NCBI RefSeq assembly: GCF_003258315.1
Contig: NZ_CP030032.1
Location: 3,288,501-3,352,500, forward strand
Direction of reading: 5' to 3'
Length of the DNA: 64,000 bases
From: Bradymonas sediminis
GTDB taxonomy: Bacteria; Myxococcota_A; Bradymonadia; Bradymonadales; Bradymonadaceae
Below, one piece after another: positions 19,317 to 28,522 of this stretch. How positions within the stretch are numbered: the first letter of the stretch is position 1; each line of letters begins with the position of its first letter. The notes below the pieces were generated by a model. It saw only the letters and a list, made by a program, of their open reading frames with translations. It made no database searches and had not been told where the DNA came from. Position numbers and translations under genes: made by a program.

Positions 19317-19389
19317 CTCCGGCTACTGGACTCGAACCAGTGACAAGGCGATTAACAGTCGCCTGCTCTACCAACTGAGCTAAGCCGGA
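19317..19389 (-). tRNA. tRNA-Asn (anticodon GTT)
   Basis: The minus strand folds into a complete 73-nt cloverleaf: acceptor TCCGGCT/AGCCGGA, D arm with AGCTCAGTTGGTAGAGC, anticodon loop CTGTTAA with GTT, and T arm with GGTTCGAGTCC. Discriminator base is G; the CCA end is not encoded. It has its own terminator. Confidence 0.96.
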
Positions 19390-19797
19390 TTACCTCCGCG
19401 GTGGACGCCTTGTGAGCAACCCCGCCTGGGAGCCGATTTTCTGCCACAGTCCAAACACGCTGTCAACTAGTTTTGTTATTTTTGTTAACAATTTTTCCAG
19501 AACCTCCTCCAGACAGCTCAACGAACCCCTCACCACCCAACCGCCGACCTCTGCGTCACTTTGCACCTCCCTCGCCAGACACCCGAATTTTGCTCCCCGG
19601 CCGCCCACCCCCAAGTCACACGCGCCCTGCACCACCGCTCCCCGCGCCGAACCCAACGCCCGTAATAATACCCCAAAATTGCGCAAAATGGGCACCAATA
19701 CCTCGCTGATTTTGCACTGCACTCTGAGTAGAGTCCCTCGCAGATCATCGTTTCGTTTAACCCGTTTCATAACTATCTACAGTGAGATTCAATCCTC
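19390..19797. other. Intergenic region, no supported gene
   Basis: A 408-bp stretch between tRNA-Asn and the large lipoprotein gene. It includes an AT-rich patch near 19460-19500 with a TTGTTA...TTAACAA inverted element, then a C-rich segment. A 126-codon minus-strand frame here has no recognisable protein features. Promoters for the tRNA (minus) and the lipoprotein gene (plus) presumably lie inside; no strong consensus stands out. Confidence 0.5.
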
Positions 19798-22700
19798 ATG
19801 AATACAACGACTCAACGCCATGCCCCGCTCCGGTGGCTATTCTCACTATGTATTATCGCGGTCGCGCTCAGCGCCTCGGTGGGCTGCGAGCCTGGCCCCA
19901 TCGACGTCGAGGCCCCCCTGCCAGTCGAGGAACTAGAGGACCCCGAGATCGGTCTATGCGACGAAGAACCCGACGACTGGGCGCCCAGACCACGCTGGGG
20001 AGAGATCACCTCCGGAAAACCCGACTACCAAAACCTCAGCAGCAACCTGAACTTCCTCGACAGCATCAAGCTGCTCACCTCGATGTTCACCAAGGCCACT
20101 GCCAAGCTCGAGAGCGTCCAGGAGGTCACCACCGGTCAGGTCAACGGCAACTGCCTATGCAATTGCGACTTCGGTACCACCCAACTGCCCGGCGACATCG
20201 AGCTGAGCGCGCTGGGCGACTGGCTCGACGCCAACGCCCCACAATACTCAGCTTGCTTTGACGACACCCTCACTCGCCAGGAGTGCAACACCTATTGCGA
20301 CGGCCTACCCGGCAACCTCAACGTGGGCACCCCGTCGGTGCAAACCTGGAACTCCAACGACCTCTTCTTGTCGGTAGAGATCGCCGGGCAATCGGCCAGC
20401 GTCTCCAAGCGCACCGTCTTGGAGCTTATCCACTCCCTGGATGGCATCTCGGCCTATCTGCAGAGCGTCGAGTTCCAAGGCGTGCTCGACGCCATGGGCG
20501 CGATCGGCGCAGGACTGCAGAACTTCGCCGACCTCATCGCCGCTCTACTCGAGTACGTCGACCGCTTCACCTCAGGATACCACCTGGGCGCCTACACCGA
20601 GCAGCGCCCCGACCTGCACATGTGCGTGGGCTACGCCGGCCACGCCGTCTTCGCCCAGATGGGCAACCTCGGCGGCGAAAACGTCAGCATCGGCGCGCGC
20701 TACAGCTCGCACAACTTGAGCCGCTCGCACCGCGCCCAATTCCGCACCGGCGGCTTCGCGGTCAACGCCTTCGGCAAAAGCCTGAGCCTGATGCCCTCGG
20801 CCGAGGCCAACATTCAGGTCAACGGCTTCGGCTTCTGGAACGCCCAGAAGCCCTTCGGCATCCCGACCAGCACAGCCCCCATTACCTCAGACGACGTCGA
20901 AGACTACGACATCTTCCAACTCGTCGAGCCCGGCGAATTCGACGCCCTGGCCGACGCCAACGGTAATGTCTACGTCCCCGGCTCCCTCTTCATCTCCAAC
21001 TTCTACCCGGCGAGCTATACCTCGGCTGACGACGGGCAAAGCTACACCTGGCCGCGGCCCCAGGTTGACCGACCGTGGGAGGAGCCAAGCATCGCGATCA
21101 TGTCCGCCGGGCTCAACCTCAAGCTCGACCTGGAGCCGCTCCAGCTCGACCTGCCCACGATCACCGTCTATCCCGGCGCCTACATTACCCCCTATTTCAA
21201 GCTGGGCGCGGGCGTCGAGTGGATCCACGACGCATACGTCATGCGCGACCGTATCCGCGACAAAGTCAACGAGAATATCCCGGCGGCGGCACAACTTCAG
21301 GACGCCGACTTCGCCCGCGAGATGCACGCCATGCAGGCGCCCGACGTCAGCGAAGACAACGGCACCACCGCGTACGTCACCCCCGAGATCGGCGCGCACC
21401 TGCTCTTCGGCGTAAAGCTGGCCAAATGGCTGGAGTTGGGCATCTCTGCCAACGTCGGCGTGGGCGTCAAAGTCCAGCCGGGCGGCTGGGGCGGCGTGGT
21501 TGACCTGAACTACGCGCTGGTTCAAGCGCTCGTAAATAGCAACCCGCCGGTCGACGCACCGTGCAACGCGGTCTTCGATGTGGTTAAAGGTCTCTCCTGC
21601 AACAATAAAGCGATCGGCCAGTCCGACGCCAAACTCTCCTGCGAAAACGGCGCCGAAAACGCCTGCGAGACCCTCGGCTACTGCGTCAATCAAGACGGCG
21701 AAATAGTCGCCGCAGACGTCACTGAGGCCGACTGTCTGGCCCTTGTGCCCGGCGCTGGAAACCCCGGCGACGGCGGCGGCCAACCCGACGGCGGCCGTTG
21801 CTGCATGAAGACACAAGACCCGGCCACCGGCCAGAGTGAGATGTCTTTCACCTGCCTCCTGAGCAAAAACGAGTGCGTTGAATCCCAGGGACGCTGGGTC
21901 AACGGCGGCGTCTGCAGCCCCGAGACCAACCCCGAAGCATGCAGCGACCCCGGCGACGGCGGTGCTCAAGACAATTCGCATAGCCCCTTCAAAGCCTACT
22001 CTTGCGTGCAAACCAGCGAGCCAAAGGTCACCGGTTGGGAAGGCGACGGCTGTCACCCTCTTGGCACCGGCTTCATGTCGGCTTGCGGTTGCGATAGTGA
22101 CGCCGACTGCACCAGCGGCGAAACCTGCAATGTCGACGGCGTCTGCGTCGACGCGCAGTCCGACACCTATACCTGCGCCTGCGATCCCCAGGATCCAAAC
22201 GCATGTGGCGACGGTCGAACCTGCTCCGAGGGCGCCTGCCTGATGGAATGCGCCGTCGACGACGACTGCGCGCAAGGACGCGTCTGCGACACCGGGCTTT
22301 GCCGCCCGCCGCACGGCATCCCCACCGCCGAAGAGATCGTCTGGGGCATGCAAAACGTCGACGCCCCGCTGCACGCGGTCAGCAGCTACGCCCTGTCGGA
22401 CCTGCTCCTGTGGGCATATTTGACCGCCGGAATCGACATCAAAATGGCCGCCCAGATCTTTGGAAAGTCCAAGGAATTCAAGCTCTTTGATTGGAGCGAC
22501 GCGTGGGAATTGGCCTCAACCTATAAGATTTGGTACCAGCCCGGCCTGGAAGCACGCTACCAGGACCAGTGCAGCGCCGAGCTCGGCGCCATGACCAACC
22601 ACCAGCCCCAGCCTGTGACCGGCTCCGCCACCAGCCCCCTGCCCGGCGGCTTCATGAGCGGCTACGTCGAGCGCTACCCCGAAACTCCGTTGACCTCGGT

Positions 22701-23508
22701 CTACGAGGGCAACGCCGGCAGCCCCCAGGACTTCATCGACTGGTGTAAAGAGGACATGAAGGAGAACGTCGAGAACCCCGTGCCGCCCAAGCCCTCCGAC
22801 ATCGGCGACAGCCTGACCGACCTGGTCAACTGGGGCGAGGAGATTGGGTTGGAGTTGTGGTCCAAGAATCAGTTGTGCATTGATGGGCAACCTTGGGAAG
22901 AATGGACGCAGAACGTCGGCGGCTCCATCGACAACCTCAACTGCGAGTACCGTGACCCGGAGACCGGCCAAGCCCACTCCTGGCTATGCCGTGACGCCCT
23001 CAAAGCGGTCGTCAAGACCTGGGGCTGCCTGGAGGCGAACCTCAGCCCGGCCAGCGTCGCCATGGCGATGACGTTCCCGCACCTGCTCAACGGCAGCACC
23101 TTCGACCTCAACCAGATGTTGATCGACCCGAGCGACGAGCTCTCGGTTGACAACCTCAAACCCCAATATCGCTACGCGACTGTCACCCAACCCACCTATC
23201 ACCCGCAGGTTGGTGAGGCGTGGATGAATAGTGTCGAGTCTTGCTTCGACGCGCGTTGGGACACCGAGTCGGTCTGCGAATGCAGCTCCGACGCCGACTG
23301 CCAGCAAGGCTTGCAGCAGACCTGTGGCCCGCAAGATCGCTGCATCGACGCCGACGGAAACGAGCCGCAATGCTCGATCTTCACCATCTCGGCCGAGCCC
23401 GGCCCTTGCGGAGGCTCCTGCCGAAAAGGCGACACTTGCATCGACGCAAGCAGCCCGGACGAGTGCATTCGCGGCATGGAGTTCCACGCCGGCGAATCGT
23501 GTAACTAA
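19798..23508 (+). CDS. Large Cys-rich lipoprotein (1236 aa)
   Basis: An exported protein with a lipoprotein signal peptide ending in S-V-G-C (Cys about 30). Residues 50-600 have no repeats that I recognise; they include many aromatic/Gly strands and a segment resembling an outer-surface beta-rich domain (VSIGARYSSHNLS, ITVYPGAYITPYFKLGAGVEW). Two Cys-rich modules follow: about 762-840 (CGCDSDADCTSG, TCNVDGVCV, ACGDGRTCSEGAC, CAVDDDCAQG) and about 1160-1236 (CECSSDADCQQG, PCGGSCRKGDTC). These C-x-S-D-A-D-C-type modules are frequent in deltaproteobacterial surface lipoproteins. The gene stands alone and ends in a terminator. Function unknown; adhesion or surface-structure roles are only guesses. 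Confidence 0.75.
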   Translation: MNTTTQRHAPLRWLFSLCIIAVALSASVGCEPGPIDVEAPLPVEELEDPEIGLCDEEPDDWAPRPRWGEITSGKPDYQNLSSNLNFLDSIKLLTSMFTKATAKLESVQEVTTGQVNGNCLCNCDFGTTQLPGDIELSALGDWLDANAPQYSACFDDTLTRQECNTYCDGLPGNLNVGTPSVQTWNSNDLFLSVEIAGQSASVSKRTVLELIHSLDGISAYLQSVEFQGVLDAMGAIGAGLQNFADLIAALLEYVDRFTSGYHLGAYTEQRPDLHMCVGYAGHAVFAQMGNLGGENVSIGARYSSHNLSRSHRAQFRTGGFAVNAFGKSLSLMPSAEANIQVNGFGFWNAQKPFGIPTSTAPITSDDVEDYDIFQLVEPGEFDALADANGNVYVPGSLFISNFYPASYTSADDGQSYTWPRPQVDRPWEEPSIAIMSAGLNLKLDLEPLQLDLPTITVYPGAYITPYFKLGAGVEWIHDAYVMRDRIRDKVNENIPAAAQLQDADFAREMHAMQAPDVSEDNGTTAYVTPEIGAHLLFGVKLAKWLELGISANVGVGVKVQPGGWGGVVDLNYALVQALVNSNPPVDAPCNAVFDVVKGLSCNNKAIGQSDAKLSCENGAENACETLGYCVNQDGEIVAADVTEADCLALVPGAGNPGDGGGQPDGGRCCMKTQDPATGQSEMSFTCLLSKNECVESQGRWVNGGVCSPETNPEACSDPGDGGAQDNSHSPFKAYSCVQTSEPKVTGWEGDGCHPLGTGFMSACGCDSDADCTSGETCNVDGVCVDAQSDTYTCACDPQDPNACGDGRTCSEGACLMECAVDDDCAQGRVCDTGLCRPPHGIPTAEEIVWGMQNVDAPLHAVSSYALSDLLLWAYLTAGIDIKMAAQIFGKSKEFKLFDWSDAWELASTYKIWYQPGLEARYQDQCSAELGAMTNHQPQPVTGSATSPLPGGFMSGYVERYPETPLTSVYEGNAGSPQDFIDWCKEDMKENVENPVPPKPSDIGDSLTDLVNWGEEIGLELWSKNQLCIDGQPWEEWTQNVGGSIDNLNCEYRDPETGQAHSWLCRDALKAVVKTWGCLEANLSPASVAMAMTFPHLLNGSTFDLNQMLIDPSDELSVDNLKPQYRYATVTQPTYHPQVGEAWMNSVESCFDARWDTESVCECSSDADCQQGLQQTCGPQDRCIDADGNEPQCSIFTISAEPGPCGGSCRKGDTCIDASSPDECIRGMEFHAGESCN

Positions 23509-23532
23509 TCCCTCGTTGAGCTAAGGCTCACG

Positions 23533-23577
23533 CGCCCCGGACCACCCAATTAGGCGGCCCGGGGCGTTCTGTTTTCA
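23533..23577 (+). terminator. Rho-independent terminator of the large lipoprotein gene
   Basis: CGCCCCGG pairs with CCGGGGCG, followed by TTCTGTTTTC, 25 bases after the stop codon. Confidence 0.75.
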
Positions 23578-23710
23578 AGCCCCTTCGCCCCGCCCCACAT
23601 GGACGCCCTCCCACCCGCGCCTACATTCGTGGCACGTGCACAGCATCGACGCGCGCCACACGCGCCCACCGTTCACAAAACCAACCGTCCAACATCACCG
23701 GGGACATACG

Positions 23711-24331
23711 ATGGCTCAAGAGCTCGACACAAAACAGATCGCCCTCCTTGCCACCCACGGATTCGAGCAATCCGAACTTGAGGAGCCACTTATCGCGTTA
23801 CGCGAGGCCGGCGCCGAAGTCGCGATTATTAGCCTGGAGGCCGGAGAAATTAGGGGTTGGCACGATGGGGATTGGGGCGAGTCGATTCCGGTCGACGCGA
23901 CCATCGACGAGGTTGACGCGAGGGGATTCGACGCGTTGCTGATCCCGGGCGGCGTGCTGAATCCCGACAAACTCCGCATGAACCCGGCGGTGGTCGAGTT
24001 CGTGCATGCGTTCTTCGCGCAGCACAAGCCAGTGGCGTCCATCTGTCACGGTCCGTGGCTATTGGCCGAGGCGGACGTGATTCGGGGGCGAAAGCTCACC
24101 TCATATGGCTCGATCAAGACCGACCTGAAAAATGCCGGCGCGAATTGGATGGATCAGGAGGTCGTGGTGGACAACGGGTTGGTGACGAGTCGCAATCCGG
24201 GGGACTTGGACGCATTCTGCGCCAAAATGCTAGAGGCCTTTAAAATAGGCACCCAAAAGGGGCAAGTGGCCTCGCCCGAGCGCCATCGCGCCCAACGAGA
24301 CGGCTCGAAGCGACCGCGTCCGCGGGCCTGA
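23711..24331 (+). CDS. DJ-1/PfpI family protein
   Basis: A 206-residue class-I-glutamine-amidotransferase-like protein of the PfpI/YhbO branch. The nucleophile elbow is A-S-I-C112-H113-G-P, with E19 in THGFEQSELEEP as the third polar residue. FDALLIPGGVLNPD and ALREAGAEVAIIS match the family. Members act as stress-related hydrolases, proteases or deglycases; the exact reaction is disputed. Start at 23711 (MAQELD), where homology begins; a longer frame from 23636 is unlikely. The last 25 residues form a basic tail (KRPRPRA) absent from most homologues. It converges with the methyltransferase-like gene. Confidence 0.9.
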   Translation: MAQELDTKQIALLATHGFEQSELEEPLIALREAGAEVAIISLEAGEIRGWHDGDWGESIPVDATIDEVDARGFDALLIPGGVLNPDKLRMNPAVVEFVHAFFAQHKPVASICHGPWLLAEADVIRGRKLTSYGSIKTDLKNAGANWMDQEVVVDNGLVTSRNPGDLDAFCAKMLEAFKIGTQKGQVASPERHRAQRDGSKRPRPRA

Positions 24332-24359
24332 GGCTGCAGCGCAAAGCGGGCGCCACGAC

Positions 24360-25199
24360 CTACGCGTCGCCATCGGAGGCTTTTGCCGACAGCAAGGCCG
24401 CCGAGATCTGGGTGCGGAAGATACGCCCGTGCCAATAGGTGTCGATGGCGTCGCCGACGTAGCGCAGGACCGGCTCGCGGTCCGACGACGGGATAAGTCC
24501 GAGCCAATGCGGGAAGAAGGTCTCACGGATCAGCGGCGACTGGAGGAACTCGTGCCCTCCGGCGAAGGCGAGCTCCCAGCTAAGCTTTTCGACGGCTATC
24601 TGGGTCAGCCCGGCGGCGCGTGCAAGCGCGGCGAGTCGCGATGGGGTGAGGAGGGTCCGCTTGAGTTTGGCGATACGGGGCGCGACGAGCTCGAGCAGGT
24701 CATGGGCGCGCAGCGCCTCGTCGAGGATATCGTAGAATTCGGGGAAGCTCTCGGCCAGCGGCGCGGCGATGAGCACGGTGGCGCCATCGGCGCTGACGCG
24801 TGCAAGTTCCCCCATGGCTTGCTCGGTCTGGCGCAGGGTTAATAGCCCATCGAAGCAGATCCCGGCGCGAAACACACCGTCGGCATAGGAGATCTTGCCG
24901 ACGCGCTGGTCCACAAAGAAGATACGCTTTTGGGTATCGACGCTCTCGGCGCGTTTGCGCGCGACGTCGAGCATCGCGTCGTGGCCATCCAACGCGATGA
25001 TGCGCGTGCCTTCTTTGAGCACGGACAAAAGCTCAAGCGGGACGAAGCCGCAGCGGGCCTCGGCGACCAGGACGGTGGCCGCCTCCTCGCAGGGCACGAG
25101 CGCACGCGAGGCCTCAAAGACTGGCTGGGCCCACAACTTCTCGACCACCGCCTTATAGGCGCGCGCTTGCTCAAATGTACTGTCGGTAGGTTTGCTCAC
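24360..25199 (-). CDS. SAM-dependent methyltransferase-like protein
   Basis: A 279-residue cytosolic protein with class I methyltransferase topology: TVLVAEARCGFVPLEL where motif I is expected, then IIALDGHDAMLDVARKRA (acidic post-I loop), ADGVFRAGICFDGLL and a VSADGATVLIAAP strand. The Gly-rich E/D-x-G-x-G-x-G loop is degenerate (E-A-R-C-G-F), so SAM binding is uncertain. The GTG start overlaps the thiL stop by four bases (GTGA), which indicates translational coupling as the last gene of the hrcA-led strand run. The C-terminal 110 residues are helical and of unknown role. Confidence 0.65.
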   Translation of the reverse strand: MSKPTDSTFEQARAYKAVVEKLWAQPVFEASRALVPCEEAATVLVAEARCGFVPLELLSVLKEGTRIIALDGHDAMLDVARKRAESVDTQKRIFFVDQRVGKISYADGVFRAGICFDGLLTLRQTEQAMGELARVSADGATVLIAAPLAESFPEFYDILDEALRAHDLLELVAPRIAKLKRTLLTPSRLAALARAAGLTQIAVEKLSWELAFAGGHEFLQSPLIRETFFPHWLGLIPSSDREPVLRYVGDAIDTYWHGRIFRTQISAALLSAKASDGDA

Positions 25200-26275
25200 G
25201 GTGCGAAATGCTCGTAGCCAACGGAATCCAATTGAAATTTTTCGCCCTGCGCGTCGACAACCGAAACACCCTCGACGGGGTCGATAATCTCACCAATCTC
25301 GAAGAGTTCCCAGTTTGTGCCGGGGGAGCAATCAGCGCCGCCATCTGCACCATCCCTGCTTCTCTCGTGCTGCATGATGCGCTGCAATTCGTCGATATGG
25401 CGCTCAGGTACGCTAAAGCATAGCTGAAAATCCTCGCCGCCACCAAGTAAATAGCGAAAAAGCTTTTTCTCATCGCTGAATTGTTCGCAATAGGCGATCA
25501 GTTCGGGATGACGAGGAAGCCGGTCCAGAAAGATGCGCGCGCCCACGTTGCTGGCCGAGCAGATATGCCCGAGGTCTTGGATAAGCCCGTCGCTCGTGTC
25601 GACCATCGCCCCTGCCAGGCCTGAGGCACCAATAACCGCTCCTTCCAGCACACGGGGATACGGGCGCCGGTGCGCGCGGAGTAGCGCCGGGTACGCGACT
25701 TCCTCGCCTCCATCGAGGAGAATATCAAGACCTGCGTGGGAGAGCCCCGTCGGCCCGGTAATAAATACCCGGTCACCGATTTGGGCCTGCGAGCGCAGCA
25801 GCGCCCCACCAGGCGTCGAGGAGCCGAGCGCCGTGGTCGTGATCATCATCGGACCCGAGGTCGAGGTCACATCGCCCCCGATGGGATTGATATAGAATTT
25901 CTCCGGGCGAAAGAGGTCACACGCCTGTTTGAGCCCCAGCAAGAGCCCGTCGATAAACGGCTTCTCGAGGTCTGGCGGAAACGAGAGGTTCAAGAGGAAC
26001 GCGCCGGCGCGCCCACCCATCGCCGCGACATCGCTCAGCGAGACGGCGATGGCCTTAAAGCCGATATCCTCAGCGGAGCTCCAGTCACGACGAAAATGCA
26101 CGCCTTCGACCAGGGTATCCGTCGAAATCAGGTCGAAAGCCCCGGGCTCAAGGACAGCGCAATCGTCGCCGATACCAACGCGAACGCCGTGCTTTCCCGC
26201 GGCCGCTGGGTCCAACGAGTCGGCATCCGAGAACAGGGCTTCGATACGCTCGATAAGCTTAAATTCGCGATACAT
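25196..26275 (-). CDS. thiL: Thiamine-monophosphate kinase
   Basis: A 359-residue AIR synthase-fold kinase that phosphorylates thiamine monophosphate to thiamine diphosphate. Motifs seen: VRVGIGDDCAVL (metal and ATP binding), STDTLVEGVHFRRDW, KAIAVSLSDVAAMGG, NPIGGDVTSTSGPMM, VDTSDGLIQDLGHI and LGGGEDFQLCFSV. All canonical ThiL blocks are present at the right spacing. Four-base overlap with the following methyltransferase-like gene and 33 bases after the zinc-ribbon gene suggest one transcript. No thiamine riboswitch is visible nearby. Confidence 0.96.
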   Translation of the reverse strand: MYREFKLIERIEALFSDADSLDPAAAGKHGVRVGIGDDCAVLEPGAFDLISTDTLVEGVHFRRDWSSAEDIGFKAIAVSLSDVAAMGGRAGAFLLNLSFPPDLEKPFIDGLLLGLKQACDLFRPEKFYINPIGGDVTSTSGPMMITTTALGSSTPGGALLRSQAQIGDRVFITGPTGLSHAGLDILLDGGEEVAYPALLRAHRRPYPRVLEGAVIGASGLAGAMVDTSDGLIQDLGHICSASNVGARIFLDRLPRHPELIAYCEQFSDEKKLFRYLLGGGEDFQLCFSVPERHIDELQRIMQHERSRDGADGGADCSPGTNWELFEIGEIIDPVEGVSVVDAQGEKFQLDSVGYEHFAP

Positions 26276-26308
26276 AGGCGGAAAGTCCGTGGCGTCGGGG
26301 GAAGCGAC

Positions 26309-27103
26309 TTATTTGCCCAAATAAATAACGATAAACAGGACGAGCATGACGGCGAGCAAGATGATCGCGACCGTGATAAACCGACTGCGATAGCGGTCGA
26401 CTTCTTGTTCGAATTGTTGGGCATCCGCGCGGGCGCGCGCGGTCGCGACGATCACCCGCGACTGCATGCTCGTCGCAAGTTCGCCAAGCTGCGCGACGGC
26501 CGTTTCGTCCTCAGGGAACGCGACCAGATGAGCGCGCAGCTTGCGAATGCCAAGTTCGAGGAGGTCCTCATCGACCACAAACCCGACGAAGTTCTGAAGC
26601 TTGTGTTCGGCGGCCGCAGATCCCGGCTCAACCTCCCCGATAGCGGCCCACAAGAGCTCGGCTTGCTCAAACGCCGCATCTTTTCCGGGGGTTGGACGCT
26701 CCCACGGCGCCTCACCGGGCCCATAATGTGCAGCCTCGGCCTGGTTGAGACCGCAACGCGAGCAGTTTTGTTCGGGCTCTGGGGTCAGGGCTAAATCAAA
26801 GCCAAGGAGATGAACGCATTTAAGGCAGCGCGCGCCGTCGCCCGGCGTTGGAACGAGCGCTGAAAGCGCGTCCTTTCGAAGCCACAGACTGGCGGCATCG
26901 CGAGCGCCGTGGCGCCCGGGGCTGCTCGGTGCTCCGTCGTCATTTCGCGCCTCGGCGGACTTCTCGAAGGCAGCCTCTGCAGGCCCGGTGCTCAGCAGAT
27001 TCTGGTGGCCACAATTCTCGCAGGTCAGCATCACCCCATCGGCGCCAGCGTCGACCGAGGCCGCCGGACCGATATGCGAGCATTTCTCACAGCGTATTTC
27101 CAC
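26309..27103 (-). CDS. Tail-anchored double zinc-ribbon protein
   Basis: A 264-residue protein. Residues 1-35 contain a zinc-ribbon pair CEKC ... CENC (IRCEKCSHIG, TCENCGHQNLL); a second pair CLKC ... CSRC follows around 90-120. Next is a helical region of about 110 residues, and residues about 243-262 form a single C-terminal membrane helix (VAIILLAVMLVLFIVIYLG). The topology suggests a cytosolic protein anchored by its tail. I do not recognise a named family. MJ0042-type zinc ribbons with a TM helix are widespread in deltaproteobacteria. It lies between the periplasmic binding protein gene and thiL on the same strand. Confidence 0.7.
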   Translation of the reverse strand: MEIRCEKCSHIGPAASVDAGADGVMLTCENCGHQNLLSTGPAEAAFEKSAEARNDDGAPSSPGRHGARDAASLWLRKDALSALVPTPGDGARCLKCVHLLGFDLALTPEPEQNCSRCGLNQAEAAHYGPGEAPWERPTPGKDAAFEQAELLWAAIGEVEPGSAAAEHKLQNFVGFVVDEDLLELGIRKLRAHLVAFPEDETAVAQLGELATSMQSRVIVATARARADAQQFEQEVDRYRSRFITVAIILLAVMLVLFIVIYLGK

Positions 27104-27193
27104 AGCTTTCTCTCAAGTTTGTCCAAGATAATATGGGGCAGCGTGGCGCACCGATGATATCGCCATCGCGGCGGCGCGCAACTTTATGGGGGC

Positions 27194-28522
27194 TCAGCGC
27201 CAGGGGGCGACGCTCCCGCCGATATCGAATTGATAGAGGCGCGTGGGCCGGATGGGCGCGCCCTGGGGGCCAAAGCTCAACTCGCCGGTTACCCCAAAGA
27301 AGGTGTCACGCGCCCCGGGCAGTCCAGCGCGCGGAATGAAGTGCAGTAGCCGGCCACGGAGCGCCTGGGCGTCGGGCTTCCCATCCTTGGAATCCAAGCG
27401 CTGATTAGAGCTATCTCCATGAATTTCCTGAAGGATCTTAGCGAGCATCCAGGTAGCGTCAAAGACGACAGCGTCGAGATTAACGGGACGGCGGCCCGTC
27501 TTTTCCTCGAAGAGCAGCTCAAACTCCTGGGCCTTGCCGCCGTCGGCCTCGACGGCAAAAATATCCGTGTAGATTGCACCCGCGGCGAGCGCGCCGCTTA
27601 AGCGCATCGACGAGCCTTGCCAGGCGGAGAGGCCCAATAATTGGACGGCCTCTCCCTCACCGCCATCGCCATTTTGCAGCCCCACGCCTGGTAGAAAAGC
27701 CAAGACTCGCGAGATATTCGCATGAGAGTCCGGGATAAATAATAGGTCAAAGTCCACGACGCCTTTGCGACGAATCGACACATAGCCGTCGCGATCCGCG
27801 CGCCGCTTATCCACGCGCGCCTGCTTGCCGACCTTGAGTCGTTTCCCGACCAATTCGTCGAGGGGCTTTCTGAAATTTGTGGTGTCCTCCGGGTAACTGG
27901 CGAGCGCGGTCACCTGGCCACCAAGCGCCGCGAATTGCGCCCCAAACCCGAGCGCGGCCTCGCGCCCGTAGAGGGACTCCGGAAAGAGAATCGCGACCCG
28001 CTTAGCCTCACCGAACTCTTGTCGCACCGCACGGGCCAGGCCCGAAGCTTGCTCCGAGGGCGATTGATTGAGCCGGAAAACCCAACCGCTCCCCGGGTTG
28101 ATCGTCGGGTCACCGGCGAGTGAGAAGAGAGGAAGGCCTGCACGATGAGCGGCGCGCGCGGCGGCCAGGGATTCGCGACGCCCGACCGGCCCGAGCACCG
28201 CCAAAACCGCCGGGTCACTGGCCAACGCGTTGATCGCGGCGATGGCTCCGGCGGGCGTACCGAGGGTATCGCGGACGACAACGCGCCCGCCGCCCTCCTG
28301 GACCGCGACCTGGGCGGAGGCCAAGACAGCCTTGCCGAGAGAAGCGTATTCACCGCTTAGAGGCACCGCGACGCCAACCGCGAATGGCGCCGGCTTTGCG
28401 CTCGTCGGAGGCTGTTGTGCGCAGAGCGACGAGGCCCAGAAAAAAACGAGCGTAAATAGGCAGAGCGCACCCGAGAAGGTGCGCCCTGCTGAAACAAAAT
28501 ACTGTGGATGTGACTTAACCAA
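27194..28522 (-). CDS. Periplasmic binding protein (Peripla_BP_6 / LivJ-LpoA-like)
   Basis: A 442-residue secreted protein with a Sec signal peptide (hydrophobic run ending S-L-C-A-Q). The body matches the type 1 periplasmic binding fold of branched-chain amino-acid receptors and penicillin-binding-protein activators: [18 protein letters not shown] at the N-lobe, [44 protein letters not shown] and [10 protein letters not shown]. No ABC permease or ATPase genes are nearby, so a solo or LpoA-like role is possible. The best start is a TTG at 28522, overlapping the last codons of dnaJ by eight bases, which points to coupling with the chaperone operon. No alternative ATG exists before the signal peptide. 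Confidence 0.8.
   Translation of the reverse strand: MVKSHPQYFVSAGRTFSGALCLFTLVFFWASSLCAQQPPTSAKPAPFAVGVAVPLSGEYASLGKAVLASAQVAVQEGGGRVVVRDTLGTPAGAIAAINALASDPAVLAVLGPVGRRESLAAARAAHRAGLPLFSLAGDPTINPGSGWVFRLNQSPSEQASGLARAVRQEFGEAKRVAILFPESLYGREAALGFGAQFAALGGQVTALASYPEDTTNFRKPLDELVGKRLKVGKQARVDKRRADRDGYVSIRRKGVVDFDLLFIPDSHANISRVLAFLPGVGLQNGDGGEGEAVQLLGLSAWQGSSMRLSGALAAGAIYTDIFAVEADGGKAQEFELLFEEKTGRRPVNLDAVVFDATWMLAKILQEIHGDSSNQRLDSKDGKPDAQALRGRLLHFIPRAGLPGARDTFFGVTGELSFGPQGAPIRPTRLYQFDIGGSVAPWR

Noticed and set aside
19390-19770. 126-codon minus-strand gene next to tRNA-Asn
   Set aside because: No ribosome site or family features; composition looks like translated non-coding DNA.
20887-22374. 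495-codon minus-strand frame inside the large lipoprotein gene
   Set aside because: No motifs or ribosome binding site; the plus strand has a signal peptide and Cys modules.
25196-26275. Thiamine (THI box) riboswitch near thiL
   Set aside because: No CTGAGA-type core or expected pairing is visible in the short gap before thiL.
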